A stretch of DNA of 64,000 bases from Ostreococcus lucimarinus CCE9901. Its lineage: Eukaryota; Chlorophyta; Mamiellophyceae; Mamiellales; Bathycoccaceae. Below, one piece after another: positions 8,774-16,685 of this stretch. Position numbers and translations under genes: made by a program. The notes beneath the pieces are model-generated. The model made no database searches. It was not told where the DNA came from and saw only the letters and a program-made list of their open reading frames with translations. The DNA lies in contig NC_009358.1 of NCBI RefSeq assembly GCF_000092065.1, forward strand, positions 682,001-746,000, given 5' to 3'. The number at the start of each line of letters is the position of its first letter. Within the stretch, counting starts at the first letter, position 1.

Positions 8774-10417
8774 ATGCCGATGCCGAAGAGACGGATTCAA
8801 GCGCGCTACCGACGATCTGGCGCGTCTTTTTCGGTGCAAGATCGTGATTTAGTCGCGGCGCTGGAGAATATTAAGAATACGCGCGCGACCGCGTCGTACG
8901 GGAACGCGAACGCGTACTCGAGCGCGACGGCGAGCGGCGTGCACGCGGACGTGCCGACGGCGCTCGGGGTGTACGTCAAGGGCTTGGCGCATACCGTCGG
9001 GTTTAAGGATTCGCTGCAGAATGAACCGGATGCTGAAGAAGTGCCGGTGCCGGAGCAGCCGAAGACGCTGACGCTCGAGCACGTGTACGACGCGTTCACG
9101 GTGGAGACCATCCCGTCGCGAAGGCTGGTCGACGTGCACGCGCGCGCCGCGGAGCTCGTCGAAAAGCATTCTCTCGAGGAAAACTTTTGCATCGTCGACT
9201 TGGCCACGGTGAAGGCGCTTTACGATTACCACAAAGCGAAGCTTCCGCGTGTGCGGCCGCATTTCGCCGTCAAGTGCTTGCCCGACCGCGGCATCATCTC
9301 CACCCTCGCCGCGTTGGGCGCCGGTTTCGACTGCGCGTCTCAAGGCGAAGTTGAGTTGGTTACTGGTCTCGGTGTGCCTTCTGAACGCATTATCCTCGCA
9401 CACCCCGTGAAGCGGCCGTGCGATTTGCGCTGCATCGCCGAGTACGAGGTGCCGTACACCACCTTTGACTCTGTGTCCGAGTTGCACAAGATTCTCGCGT
9501 CCAAGGTCAAGGTGAAGCTCATCTTGCGAATTCGCGCTGATGATCCCATGGCGCGTCTTCCGCTCGGAGCCAAGTACGGCGCGCCACTTGACAAGGTCTC
9601 AGAGCTTCTTTCTGTCGCCGCGTTGCTCAACTTGGACGTCGCCGGCGTTTCGTTTCACGTCGGTTCTTCCTCGCGCAATCCGGACGCCTACCGCAACGCC
9701 ATTCAGTTTGCGAGGAAAATCTTCGACGAAGCGAAAGAGATAGGTTTCAACATGCACCTCTTGGATATCGGCGGTGGTTTCACCGGTTCGTTCGACGCCA
9801 ACGGCAACGTCACCGAAGCGCCATCCAACTTTGATCGCGTTCGAGACGCTCTCGATGAAATTTTTCCCGACGACGGAACGTTTGAAGGTTTGCAAATCAT
9901 CGACGAGCCCGGTCGCTACTTCGCGCAAGCTCCGGTCACGATGGCGTGCCTCGTATACGGTACGCGCGAAGGGACGAACGATGCAGGTGAGCGTCACATG
10001 GATTACTACATCACCGACGGCTTGTACGGCTCGTTCAACGGCATCATCTATGACGGTCTCGACTTGCCGACGTACTTCTTGCAACCGAACAAGGTTGCCC
10101 CGCTCGCTGGAATCGATAACGATTTCGACAAGATTAAGATTTCGTCCACCGTGTACGGGCCGACCTGCGATTCGCTCGATTGCGTCATGCGAAACATTCC
10201 TCTGCCGGAGCTGTCCAACGGTGACTGGCTCATGTTCCCAGATGCCGGAGCTTACACCATGGCTGGTGCGTGCGATTTCAACGGTATCCTGTGCTCGAAA
10301 TATCTTTGCTTCTACGTGAGTAGCGAAAAGATGACGAGCACGGCGACGGAGAAAGAGCTCTCAGATTTGGTTTACGCAAACGATCGACCGGCGTGCACGC
10401 TCGTTCAAAACCGCTGA
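8774..10417 (+). CDS. ODC: Ornithine decarboxylase (PLP fold III)
   Basis: Decarboxylates ornithine to putrescine, the entry to polyamine synthesis. 547 residues, about 100 longer than typical ODC because of an N-terminal extension (~1-110) without recognisable domains. The PLP lysine is Lys167 in HFAVKCLPDRG; the glycine-rich phosphate-binding loop is LDIGGGF; DEPGRYFAQAPVTM follows. The catalytic cysteine of the dimer partner is Cys465 in YGPTCDSLDCV. The LPLGAKYG and FHVGSSS segments are also conserved. GPTCDSLD with an Asp substrate-binding residue favours ornithine over arginine or diaminopimelate. The N-terminal extension may be regulatory. No ODC-antizyme element was assessed. Confidence 0.94.
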   Translation: MPMPKRRIQARYRRSGASFSVQDRDLVAALENIKNTRATASYGNANAYSSATASGVHADVPTALGVYVKGLAHTVGFKDSLQNEPDAEEVPVPEQPKTLTLEHVYDAFTVETIPSRRLVDVHARAAELVEKHSLEENFCIVDLATVKALYDYHKAKLPRVRPHFAVKCLPDRGIISTLAALGAGFDCASQGEVELVTGLGVPSERIILAHPVKRPCDLRCIAEYEVPYTTFDSVSELHKILASKVKVKLILRIRADDPMARLPLGAKYGAPLDKVSELLSVAALLNLDVAGVSFHVGSSSRNPDAYRNAIQFARKIFDEAKEIGFNMHLLDIGGGFTGSFDANGNVTEAPSNFDRVRDALDEIFPDDGTFEGLQIIDEPGRYFAQAPVTMACLVYGTREGTNDAGERHMDYYITDGLYGSFNGIIYDGLDLPTYFLQPNKVAPLAGIDNDFDKIKISSTVYGPTCDSLDCVMRNIPLPELSNGDWLMFPDAGAYTMAGACDFNGILCSKYLCFYVSSEKMTSTATEKELSDLVYANDRPACTLVQNR

Positions 10418-10940
10418 GCGCGGGGACTGAGCCGACCATTCAATTTCCTATGTCCAAACGACAAATTCAACACAATCAATTTTGTTCGAACAAACATAAT
10501 CCAACCTTTGCTTCTTCAGAAGCGAGTCGAGAATGACCGTGGTAGCAGTTCGTCAAGAAGACGAATGCGGACGACATCGATTCCAAGTCGAGCTTCATGG
10601 TCGAGACACATTGTCTCGGGATGCGTCCTGTACAATATTAACAACATGCGATAGATCACACACATAGATGGTGCCACACTGTAAGCTGATCCTCAATATA
10701 TCATCAACCTGACATCGTCGAAAGCGCGCCGCGTCCCGATTTGTCCCGATTCTTCTTTGCTCCAGGCGCGCGCGTGCTCGCGGCAGTCCTCGTCGTGCGA
10801 GCCGTGTCGTCGCGCGCGGACGCCGCGTTCACGAGTTCACGTCATCGCACGCGCGCGCGCGCGTTCGTTCGTCCTTCGACGTCGCGCACCGCCGCGTGTA
10901 ACGTTTCTTTAGCGCCGATTCAATCCAACAATCCTTCGCC
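10418..10940. other. 523-bp AT-richer gap between ODC and ROMO1
   Basis: This spacer is noticeably less GC-rich than its surroundings. It holds a 14-bp perfect palindrome, TTTGTTCGAACAAA, at 10481-10494, and a short hairpin at 10602-10618 (7-bp stem CGAGACA/TGTCTCG, 3-nt loop). No tRNA, snRNA or protein gene could be recognised. A frame at 10741-10965 starts with TTG and reads into the ROMO1 ATG region, so I do not treat it as a gene. The last ~200 bp return to the usual CpG-rich promoter composition. Confidence 0.4.
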
Positions 10941-11165
10941 ATGGCGCTGGATAATCGGTGCTTAAACCGCGTCACCACGGGCGCCGCGCTCGGCGCCGCC
11001 GTGGGCGGCGCCGTGGGGGCGTGTTACGGCACGTACGAGGCGTTCGCGTACAAGGTGCCGGGAATGCTCAAGGTGCGACACATCGGAAGGGCGACGGTGG
11101 GGTCGAGCGCGCTCTTCGGGCTCTTCCTGAGCGCCGGGTCGTTGCTGCAGTGCGGCCGACGATGA
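10941..11165 (+). CDS. ROMO1/Mgr2 family mitochondrial inner-membrane protein
   Basis: 74 residues. The chain has two glycine-rich membrane segments: GAALGAAVGGAVGACYGTYEA (~14-34) and SSALFGLFLSAGSLLQCG (~54-72), joined by a short basic loop KVRHIGRATVG. Cys residues near both ends (CLNRV... and ...LLQC) and the G-rich pattern match ROMO1 of animals and Mgr2 of yeast. In yeast Mgr2 gates lateral release at the TIM23 translocase; ROMO1 is tied to ROS and inner-membrane organisation. Length agrees with the family (79 aa in human). The gene is intronless and ends 114 bp before the convergent PyrD gene. Confidence 0.85.
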   Translation: MALDNRCLNRVTTGAALGAAVGGAVGACYGTYEAFAYKVPGMLKVRHIGRATVGSSALFGLFLSAGSLLQCGRR

Positions 11166-11279
11166 CGCGCGCGAACGCCGAACGAGAGAACGCGTAGGGA
11201 ATTAATTAGGCACGCGCCCGAGCGAGCGGCGCGGTATGAATACAAAACTCAGAGCTTTAGCGACGCGACGTCGCCGAGG

Positions 11280-11915
11280 TCACCTCGCCGCGTCTCGAGC
11301 GGCGACTTGTCGCGCGATGAAATCGGCGTTGATCTCCCGGCACAGCGCCTCCTCGCACCCCACCGCGACTTCGATTCCGGCGTCCAGCAGCGTCTGAATC
11401 CCTCCGCCAGAGACGCGCGGATCCGGATCGATGAATCCCACGACGACGCGCGCCACGCCCGCGTCCACGAGCGCGCGCGCGCACGGCGGCGTCCGTCCGT
11501 AGTGATTACACGGTTCGAGCGTCACGTACGCCGTCGCCCCTCTCGCGAGTTCTCCCGCCGCGCGCAGCGCGAACACCTCGGCGTGCGGTTCGCCCGCTTT
11601 CGGGTGATATCCCTCGCCGACGACGACGTCCTCGCGCGCGTCCACCACGACGCACCCGACGCGCGGATTCGGAAACGTCTCCGCCGTCGTCGCCGTCGCC
11701 GCGACTTCCAGCGCGCGCCGCATGTGCGCCTCGTCTTTCGCGTCCGTCGCGGACGTCGTCGTCGGCGCGACGTCCCCGCTCGAGCTCCCGCGCCGCGCGC
11801 GTCTCGGTCGCCGCGTCGTCGCGTCGCGGCGTTTCGTCGACGCCGCGCGCCGCGCGTCGCGCGCCCCGCACGCGCGCGCGCCGACGCGCGCGCGCGCGAC
11901 CGTCGCGGTCGCCAT
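11280..11915 (-). CDS. Plastid PyrD, diaminohydroxyphosphoribosylaminopyrimidine deaminase (riboflavin synthesis)
   Basis: Deaminates the second intermediate of riboflavin biosynthesis. 211 residues: a ~45-residue Arg/Ala transit-like leader, then a CDA-fold deaminase domain. The zinc site is visible as GEPHAEVFAL (His and catalytic Glu) and LEPCNHYGRTPPC (two Cys). NPRVGCVVV and ARVVVGFIDPDPRVSGGGI are RibD/PyrD hallmarks. No reductase domain follows, so this is a deaminase-only protein like plant PyrD and unlike bifunctional bacterial RibD; a separate reductase must exist elsewhere. It diverges from the LZIC gene with 86 bp between start codons. Confidence 0.92.
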   Translation of the reverse strand: MATATVARARVGARACGARDARRAASTKRRDATTRRPRRARRGSSSGDVAPTTTSATDAKDEAHMRRALEVAATATTAETFPNPRVGCVVVDAREDVVVGEGYHPKAGEPHAEVFALRAAGELARGATAYVTLEPCNHYGRTPPCARALVDAGVARVVVGFIDPDPRVSGGGIQTLLDAGIEVAVGCEEALCREINADFIARQVAARDAAR

Positions 11916-12001
11916 CGCCGCCGTCTCGCGCCGCGCCGCGTCCTCGCGCGCGCGTCTGCGGCGGCGGCACTTCGCGACGCGACGGCGACCGCGCGACCGC
12001 G

Positions 12002-12170
12002 ATGTCCGCCGACACCGCGTCGCTCGTCGCGAACGCGCGGCAGCAGATCGCGCGCTTGCTGACGCAGCTCGCGGACCTGGAGGACGCGCGGGAGGTGCGC
12101 GCGACGGCGCGCGACGGCCGACGCGGCGACGACGGATGAATGCGTGGAACGACGATTGCGAATGGCTGAC

Positions 12171-12206
<36 letters not shown>

Positions 12207-12613
12207 AGGAGTTCGACGACGATGAGTACGCGGAGACGAAGGCGGCGACGCTGACGCAGCTGGACGCGTTCAAGACGTCGCTGCAGCGCATGACGACCGG
12301 GGACGTGACGCTCGAGGACGAGCTCGCGACGGTGAAGGCGGCGACGAAGGCGGCGATCGCGAGCGCGTTCAGGACGCCGGAGGTTTTGAAGATGTTCGCG
12401 CTGCGACAGCCGGACGAACTGCGAGAGCGGATGCAGCGAGCGGCGAGGGACGTGATGCTTGGGAAGATGAGCGCGGAGCGGGGTGAAGTGATACGGGTGG
12501 AGGCGCTGACGGCGCTGAAGAAACTGGGAAGCGAGTTGGAGGCGGAGGAATTGGAGTTTTTACGCGCGCACATGACGCGCGGGTTGACGGATTTCGTGGA
12601 CGCGGTGGAGTGA
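12002..12613 (+). CDS. LZIC-like protein (leucine zipper and ICAT domain), two exons
   Basis: Exons 12002-12094 and 12209-12613; 165 residues, against 190 in human LZIC. Exon 1 encodes a coiled-coil start (ARQQIARLLTQLADLEDARE). The junction gives ...LEDARE|EFDDDEYAETKAAT, which tracks LZIC closely as I remember it. The remainder (TLEDELATVKAATKAAIASA, FRTPEVLKMF, VEALTALKKLG) is the ICAT-homologous part. The 114-nt intron starts GTGCGC, has an overlapping CTGACTGAC branch region, a (GAC)n run and ends GCAG. ICAT binds beta-catenin in animals; the role in algae is unknown. The reading frame after the splice joins without correction. Confidence 0.88.
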
Positions 12614-12676
12614 GCGGACGTAGCGCTGCGGGCGGTTGTAGTATTATATATATGTGTGGTAGCTTGCCTGGCGTGG

Positions 12677-15600
12677 TTAGGGCTGCGGGCGCGCTTGGAC
12701 GATGCAAATTTCCCCAGAGGGAAGGATGCAGCCTTCGACGTCTTGCGGGAGCGTCTCGCCGCGCGGACTCAACTCGCGCTCGAGCTCAGAGCCGATGGCG
12801 AGAAGTTTGGTGGCGATTTCGTCGCGCTTCGCGACGTCGTTGTGAAGCCAGTGGGATGCGTAATCCGCGGCGACAGATTTCATTCCGGTTGCCGAGTCGT
12901 CATCGCGGACGAGGGCGGTTCCGAACGAGGCGAACGCATTCACCGTCGCTTTGCCGGATCGCTTGTCGACGCTCACGCGGCAGGGCGATCCTCGAACCGC
13001 GCCCGACGCCAAAGTCTCGCCCAAACCGAGCGCAAACTCGACGTACGCTTCGTTATTATCATTTGTGAGCGGGTGCTTCGTGTGTAGAACGAAACTGACC
13101 TCGGGCGAGAGCATCTCTTGGACGAGGACGCACATGTGCGCCTCGAGTTGATCGACGCCGGCGGCGGCGCGAGAAGCCACGGCGCGAGTGGTGTACAGGG
13201 ACGCCCATACCTCGCCAACAGCGCGACTGAATGCGTCTTCCGAGTTCGGGTCGACATTTGGGATGGAATCGTACAAACCAGCCGCGGACATCCCCTCGAG
13301 ATCTTCAACGTTGGCGCTACTTCGAACCATGACGCGCGCATTCGGGCCAAACTTTTCAGCGACGGATTGCAGCGCGCTCGCGGACGGCTTGAGCGAACGA
13401 ACGAGGTTCTGGATGGCTTCGCACGTGTGTCGCATCCTCACTGGGTCGTCCGCGTACTGGTTGAGTTCGAGGAGCAAACTGTCGAGATGTTCGAGCTTGC
13501 TGATGCTCGCGCACGCGAATTCCATTGCGCCGAATGGAATGACGACACCGGCGGGCGCGGCGAACGCCGCCGATCCAGAAGAGTTTTCGGCGATAGTGCT
13601 CAATCGTGCGCACATAGCGGACTTCGTACCGGCGATGCGAATCGACTTTTCGAGTCCACGCTTGTCCAGCGCGACGAGATCGAACACGGTTCCCGCTCTT
13701 GAGAGATCAGTGTCGAGGCGGATCACGGGTTTCGTCGCCTGTGGCCCCGCTTCGCTTGAAGCAGCCGCAACAGACGCCGGAGCCGTCGTTGGCTCGAGCT
13801 TAATTCCAGTGGTTTCCGCACTGAGCTTCACGGCAGGTTCATTCGCCAAAGAACGCGCGTAGTCGACAAGCTTGTCGTCTTCGACGGCGATGAGGGGCAC
13901 TTTGGCTTGACGCGCGCGAAGCGCCAAATGACTGAGATGCGGCAACGCGTGACACAGCACCACGCCGCGCACGTTCGGGCCGCACGTCGACACTTCTTCA
14001 TCACCATCAGCACTAGCAACGAGCACGATTACTGGCTCGGTGAACTGCGCGCACTCTTCGGGCGTGAGCCTTTCGACGCACTTGAGCGCGCCGATAGCCT
14101 CGCCTTGCACGACGCAATCCCATCCAGCGGCGCCGGTGATTTGCCGGCTGACTCGCAGCAACAAGGAAGCGATCTTGGCGGATTGGAACACTACGCTCGC
14201 GCGAATCTGACCTTCTGTGAACACACTGATTGAGCCGTGGTCAATACCGAGCGCATTGCCGAGACTCGACGCCCGTCCATCGAATAAAGATTCCAACAGC
14301 GAACAAAAGTCGACGGCGCCGCGTCGAGCGCGTTCGGCGACGGCTTGGACGCGCAAACCGCCTTCCTCGCCCGCGGGCAAACCATTACGAGCCAGTGCTT
14401 CGGCTTCGGACGCGATTGCCTCTAGCTCGTTATCGCCTCCTGCACTCAGCGCCATGGTGCGAGAAGTCAAAGCCAGCGCCTCAAGAGTGAGTTTTACTTC
14501 GCTCGCGCTGATGTCGTTTCGCGGCGGCTCAGACTCTGCGCCGAGCGCGTTGAGCAATCGGCTCAACAACACGAACGCGTAATCTTCCATGCTCACCTCG
14601 GCCAAGCGCCACTGTTGACGCGTCGATGATTCAGCTTGACCCAAATCCCCGCCCGATTCCAAGGCGGCGGTGATGTCCGTTCGCGCGTCGTGAATAGCAC
14701 GCAAGCACGCGACGAGCGCGCTCATAGTCGTTTGATCGCCCACGCGGTCGCTCGCAGGAAGCGCATCCACGGTCGCCTTCGCAGAGAGAAACTTCTTTGA
14801 GCTATCGGCCGCACGGCCAGGGGCGCCATTTTCGTTCGCGATACGATCGATGCGATCGGCCACAGAGGAGGCGTTGAAGAATTCCTTGAGCTCGCGATAG
14901 AAAATCTTAAACTCGTTGACAAACTCTTCGGGGTAGTCGGTTCCCGGAGCGGTGAGTTTGGCGAGCATAGATTCCGTCGCAACTAGATCCTCGGGACCAG
15001 CGCAGCGATGGAGTTTGTTCTGAATCGTGTGCTTGATTTCTTGTCGAACTTCGCGACATTTCCCATGTTGATCACCCTTGCCGTGCGCGATGTCGCGAAT
15101 GCGCGTCAGCGGCACGCTTTGCGTGAACTCGGCGGTGAACGCGGGGAGTCGTGGATGCAGACGGCGAATCAACGCACGAAGCTCACGCGCGCGGTAAATA
15201 TCACCACCACTCGCAACATCGTTCGCGAAACGTTCCGCAGCCTCGATTGCGCCGTACATACGTTCAGCCGAACCGGCGTGGTGGTTTGGACGGTAGTGCG
15301 TACCGTCCTCGACGCACGCGATGGCGCCGACAGATATCCAAAATAAATACACAGTAGCGTACGCCAAAGAGTCAACGTCGGCGCCGTCATCGCAAATTAG
15401 CTTCTCAACCATTTGCAGTTTCTGTCTCCATGAAGAAGAGTCGCGATCGCCCTCGACGATACGGCGCGCGGCGTCGGCGAGATTATCCGTGTTCCACTGA
15501 AGGTTACGTTCGCCGCCGCCGCCTTTGTGCGTTTGTAATTTCACTTCTTGACCGCGCCACTGGTTCAGCGCCGCGAAACTCGTGTCTTCGGTGACTTTGA

Positions 15601-16522
15601 TCGGTTCGACTTGCGGTGGCGGTGGCGGTGGCGGCGGCGGCGGCGGCGACGGCGCTTCCGCGCTCGGCACCTCCCGACGCCGCTCGGGCGTTTCTCTGCG
15701 CTCTTGACGCGACGGCGAATCGACCGCACCGATCGCGCCCGAAAGATCAAACACCAAATCTCTCCCATCGTGCTTGTACCACACCTTGCAATCTTGCGTG
15801 CGAATCAAGCACACGACCGACGCCACGTCACCGTCGCGCGGTTCGACGGCCAGCTCGACGATTTGCTCGCCGCTCCCGTCGTCCCGAAACCCCGACTCGC
15901 ACGACTTCCCATCCGGCGCGCGCGAATTCATCGGCACCGCTCGCAGCGCATCATACGGCGACCACCATTCGCCGCCGGCGCGCGACTGCACCCCCCAGTG
16001 TAGCAACAAGTTCCTCGAATCGCTTCCGCGAGCGTCCACCTCGCTCGTCCGCAGCGTCAGCGTCGCCCCCCCGCCCGCGCGCGCCTTCACCGCGTACGCC
16101 AACCTCGCCGTCGCGCCTTCGCTCGACCGCAGCTCCATCGTTTCCCACGCCTTTCCGTCTCGTCCCTCGCCCGCCCGTCGCGTCGAATCACCGACCGACC
16201 GTTCGCGCGTCGTCGACGCGCCGCCGTCTCGCGCCGCGTTCAAACCGTTCAAACCGTCCGCTCGCCGCACCTCCGCCGCGAGCGCCTCCAGCGTCGCGCG
16301 CGCGTCGTCCGCGCGGAACGGGTCCTTGACGCCGCGCGCGACGCACCCCGCGCGTCCGCGCGCGCCCGTCGTCGCGCCCGTCGTCGTCGTCGCGCGTCGT
16401 CGTCGTCGCGCCAGCGCTGGCGTCGTCGTCGCGTCGCTCGCGCGCGCGCCTCGCGCGTCGCGATGCGCGCGCGCGCCGCCGAGTCGCGCGCGCGCGGGCG
16501 CGGCGCGCGTCGTCGCGCGCAT
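12677..16522 (-). CDS. Glucan/phosphoglucan water dikinase family protein
   Basis: Transfers the beta-phosphate of ATP through a phosphohistidine to starch glucans, opening granules for degradation. 1281 residues from the ATG at 16522; an alternative in-frame ATG at 16687 gives 1336 but overlaps the UTP4 start codon. After a transit-like leader comes a CBM45-like starch-binding module (LLLHWGVQSRAGGEWWSP ... CKVWYKHDGRDL), a poly-Pro linker from (GGC)n near 15616-15655, and a long helical region. The phosphohistidine segment is CHALPHLSHLALRARQ, with the catalytic His codon at 13928-13930. The C-terminal PPDK-type nucleotide-binding domain carries VMVRSSANVEDLEGMSAAGL. The His segment resembles PWD (GWD3), the starch-binding module resembles GWD1. 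Confidence 0.85.
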   Translation of the reverse strand: MRATTRAAPARARLGGARAHRDARGARASDATTTPALARRRRRATTTTGATTGARGRAGCVARGVKDPFRADDARATLEALAAEVRRADGLNGLNAARDGGASTTRERSVGDSTRRAGEGRDGKAWETMELRSSEGATARLAYAVKARAGGGATLTLRTSEVDARGSDSRNLLLHWGVQSRAGGEWWSPYDALRAVPMNSRAPDGKSCESGFRDDGSGEQIVELAVEPRDGDVASVVCLIRTQDCKVWYKHDGRDLVFDLSGAIGAVDSPSRQERRETPERRREVPSAEAPSPPPPPPPPPPPQVEPIKVTEDTSFAALNQWRGQEVKLQTHKGGGGERNLQWNTDNLADAARRIVEGDRDSSSWRQKLQMVEKLICDDGADVDSLAYATVYLFWISVGAIACVEDGTHYRPNHHAGSAERMYGAIEAAERFANDVASGGDIYRARELRALIRRLHPRLPAFTAEFTQSVPLTRIRDIAHGKGDQHGKCREVRQEIKHTIQNKLHRCAGPEDLVATESMLAKLTAPGTDYPEEFVNEFKIFYRELKEFFNASSVADRIDRIANENGAPGRAADSSKKFLSAKATVDALPASDRVGDQTTMSALVACLRAIHDARTDITAALESGGDLGQAESSTRQQWRLAEVSMEDYAFVLLSRLLNALGAESEPPRNDISASEVKLTLEALALTSRTMALSAGGDNELEAIASEAEALARNGLPAGEEGGLRVQAVAERARRGAVDFCSLLESLFDGRASSLGNALGIDHGSISVFTEGQIRASVVFQSAKIASLLLRVSRQITGAAGWDCVVQGEAIGALKCVERLTPEECAQFTEPVIVLVASADGDEEVSTCGPNVRGVVLCHALPHLSHLALRARQAKVPLIAVEDDKLVDYARSLANEPAVKLSAETTGIKLEPTTAPASVAAASSEAGPQATKPVIRLDTDLSRAGTVFDLVALDKRGLEKSIRIAGTKSAMCARLSTIAENSSGSAAFAAPAGVVIPFGAMEFACASISKLEHLDSLLLELNQYADDPVRMRHTCEAIQNLVRSLKPSASALQSVAEKFGPNARVMVRSSANVEDLEGMSAAGLYDSIPNVDPNSEDAFSRAVGEVWASLYTTRAVASRAAAGVDQLEAHMCVLVQEMLSPEVSFVLHTKHPLTNDNNEAYVEFALGLGETLASGAVRGSPCRVSVDKRSGKATVNAFASFGTALVRDDDSATGMKSVAADYASHWLHNDVAKRDEIATKLLAIGSELERELSPRGETLPQDVEGCILPSGEICIVQARPQP

Positions 16523-16685
16523 CGCGCTCGACGCGCGCGCTCGCGCCCGTCGCGCGTCGCGATGTCGCGCCGGCGCGGCCGACGCCACATCGCGACGCGT
16601 CGAGCGCCGACCGACGCGCGCGACGCCGACGCGCGACGGCGCGAACGCGGCGACGCGCGACGCGCGACGCGCTCCTGTCGTCGCC

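Noticed and set aside
15774-16685. Upstream extension of the UTP4 frame
   Set aside because: Antisense to the CBM45 region of the dikinase and lacks homology; the family start is at the ATG 16686.
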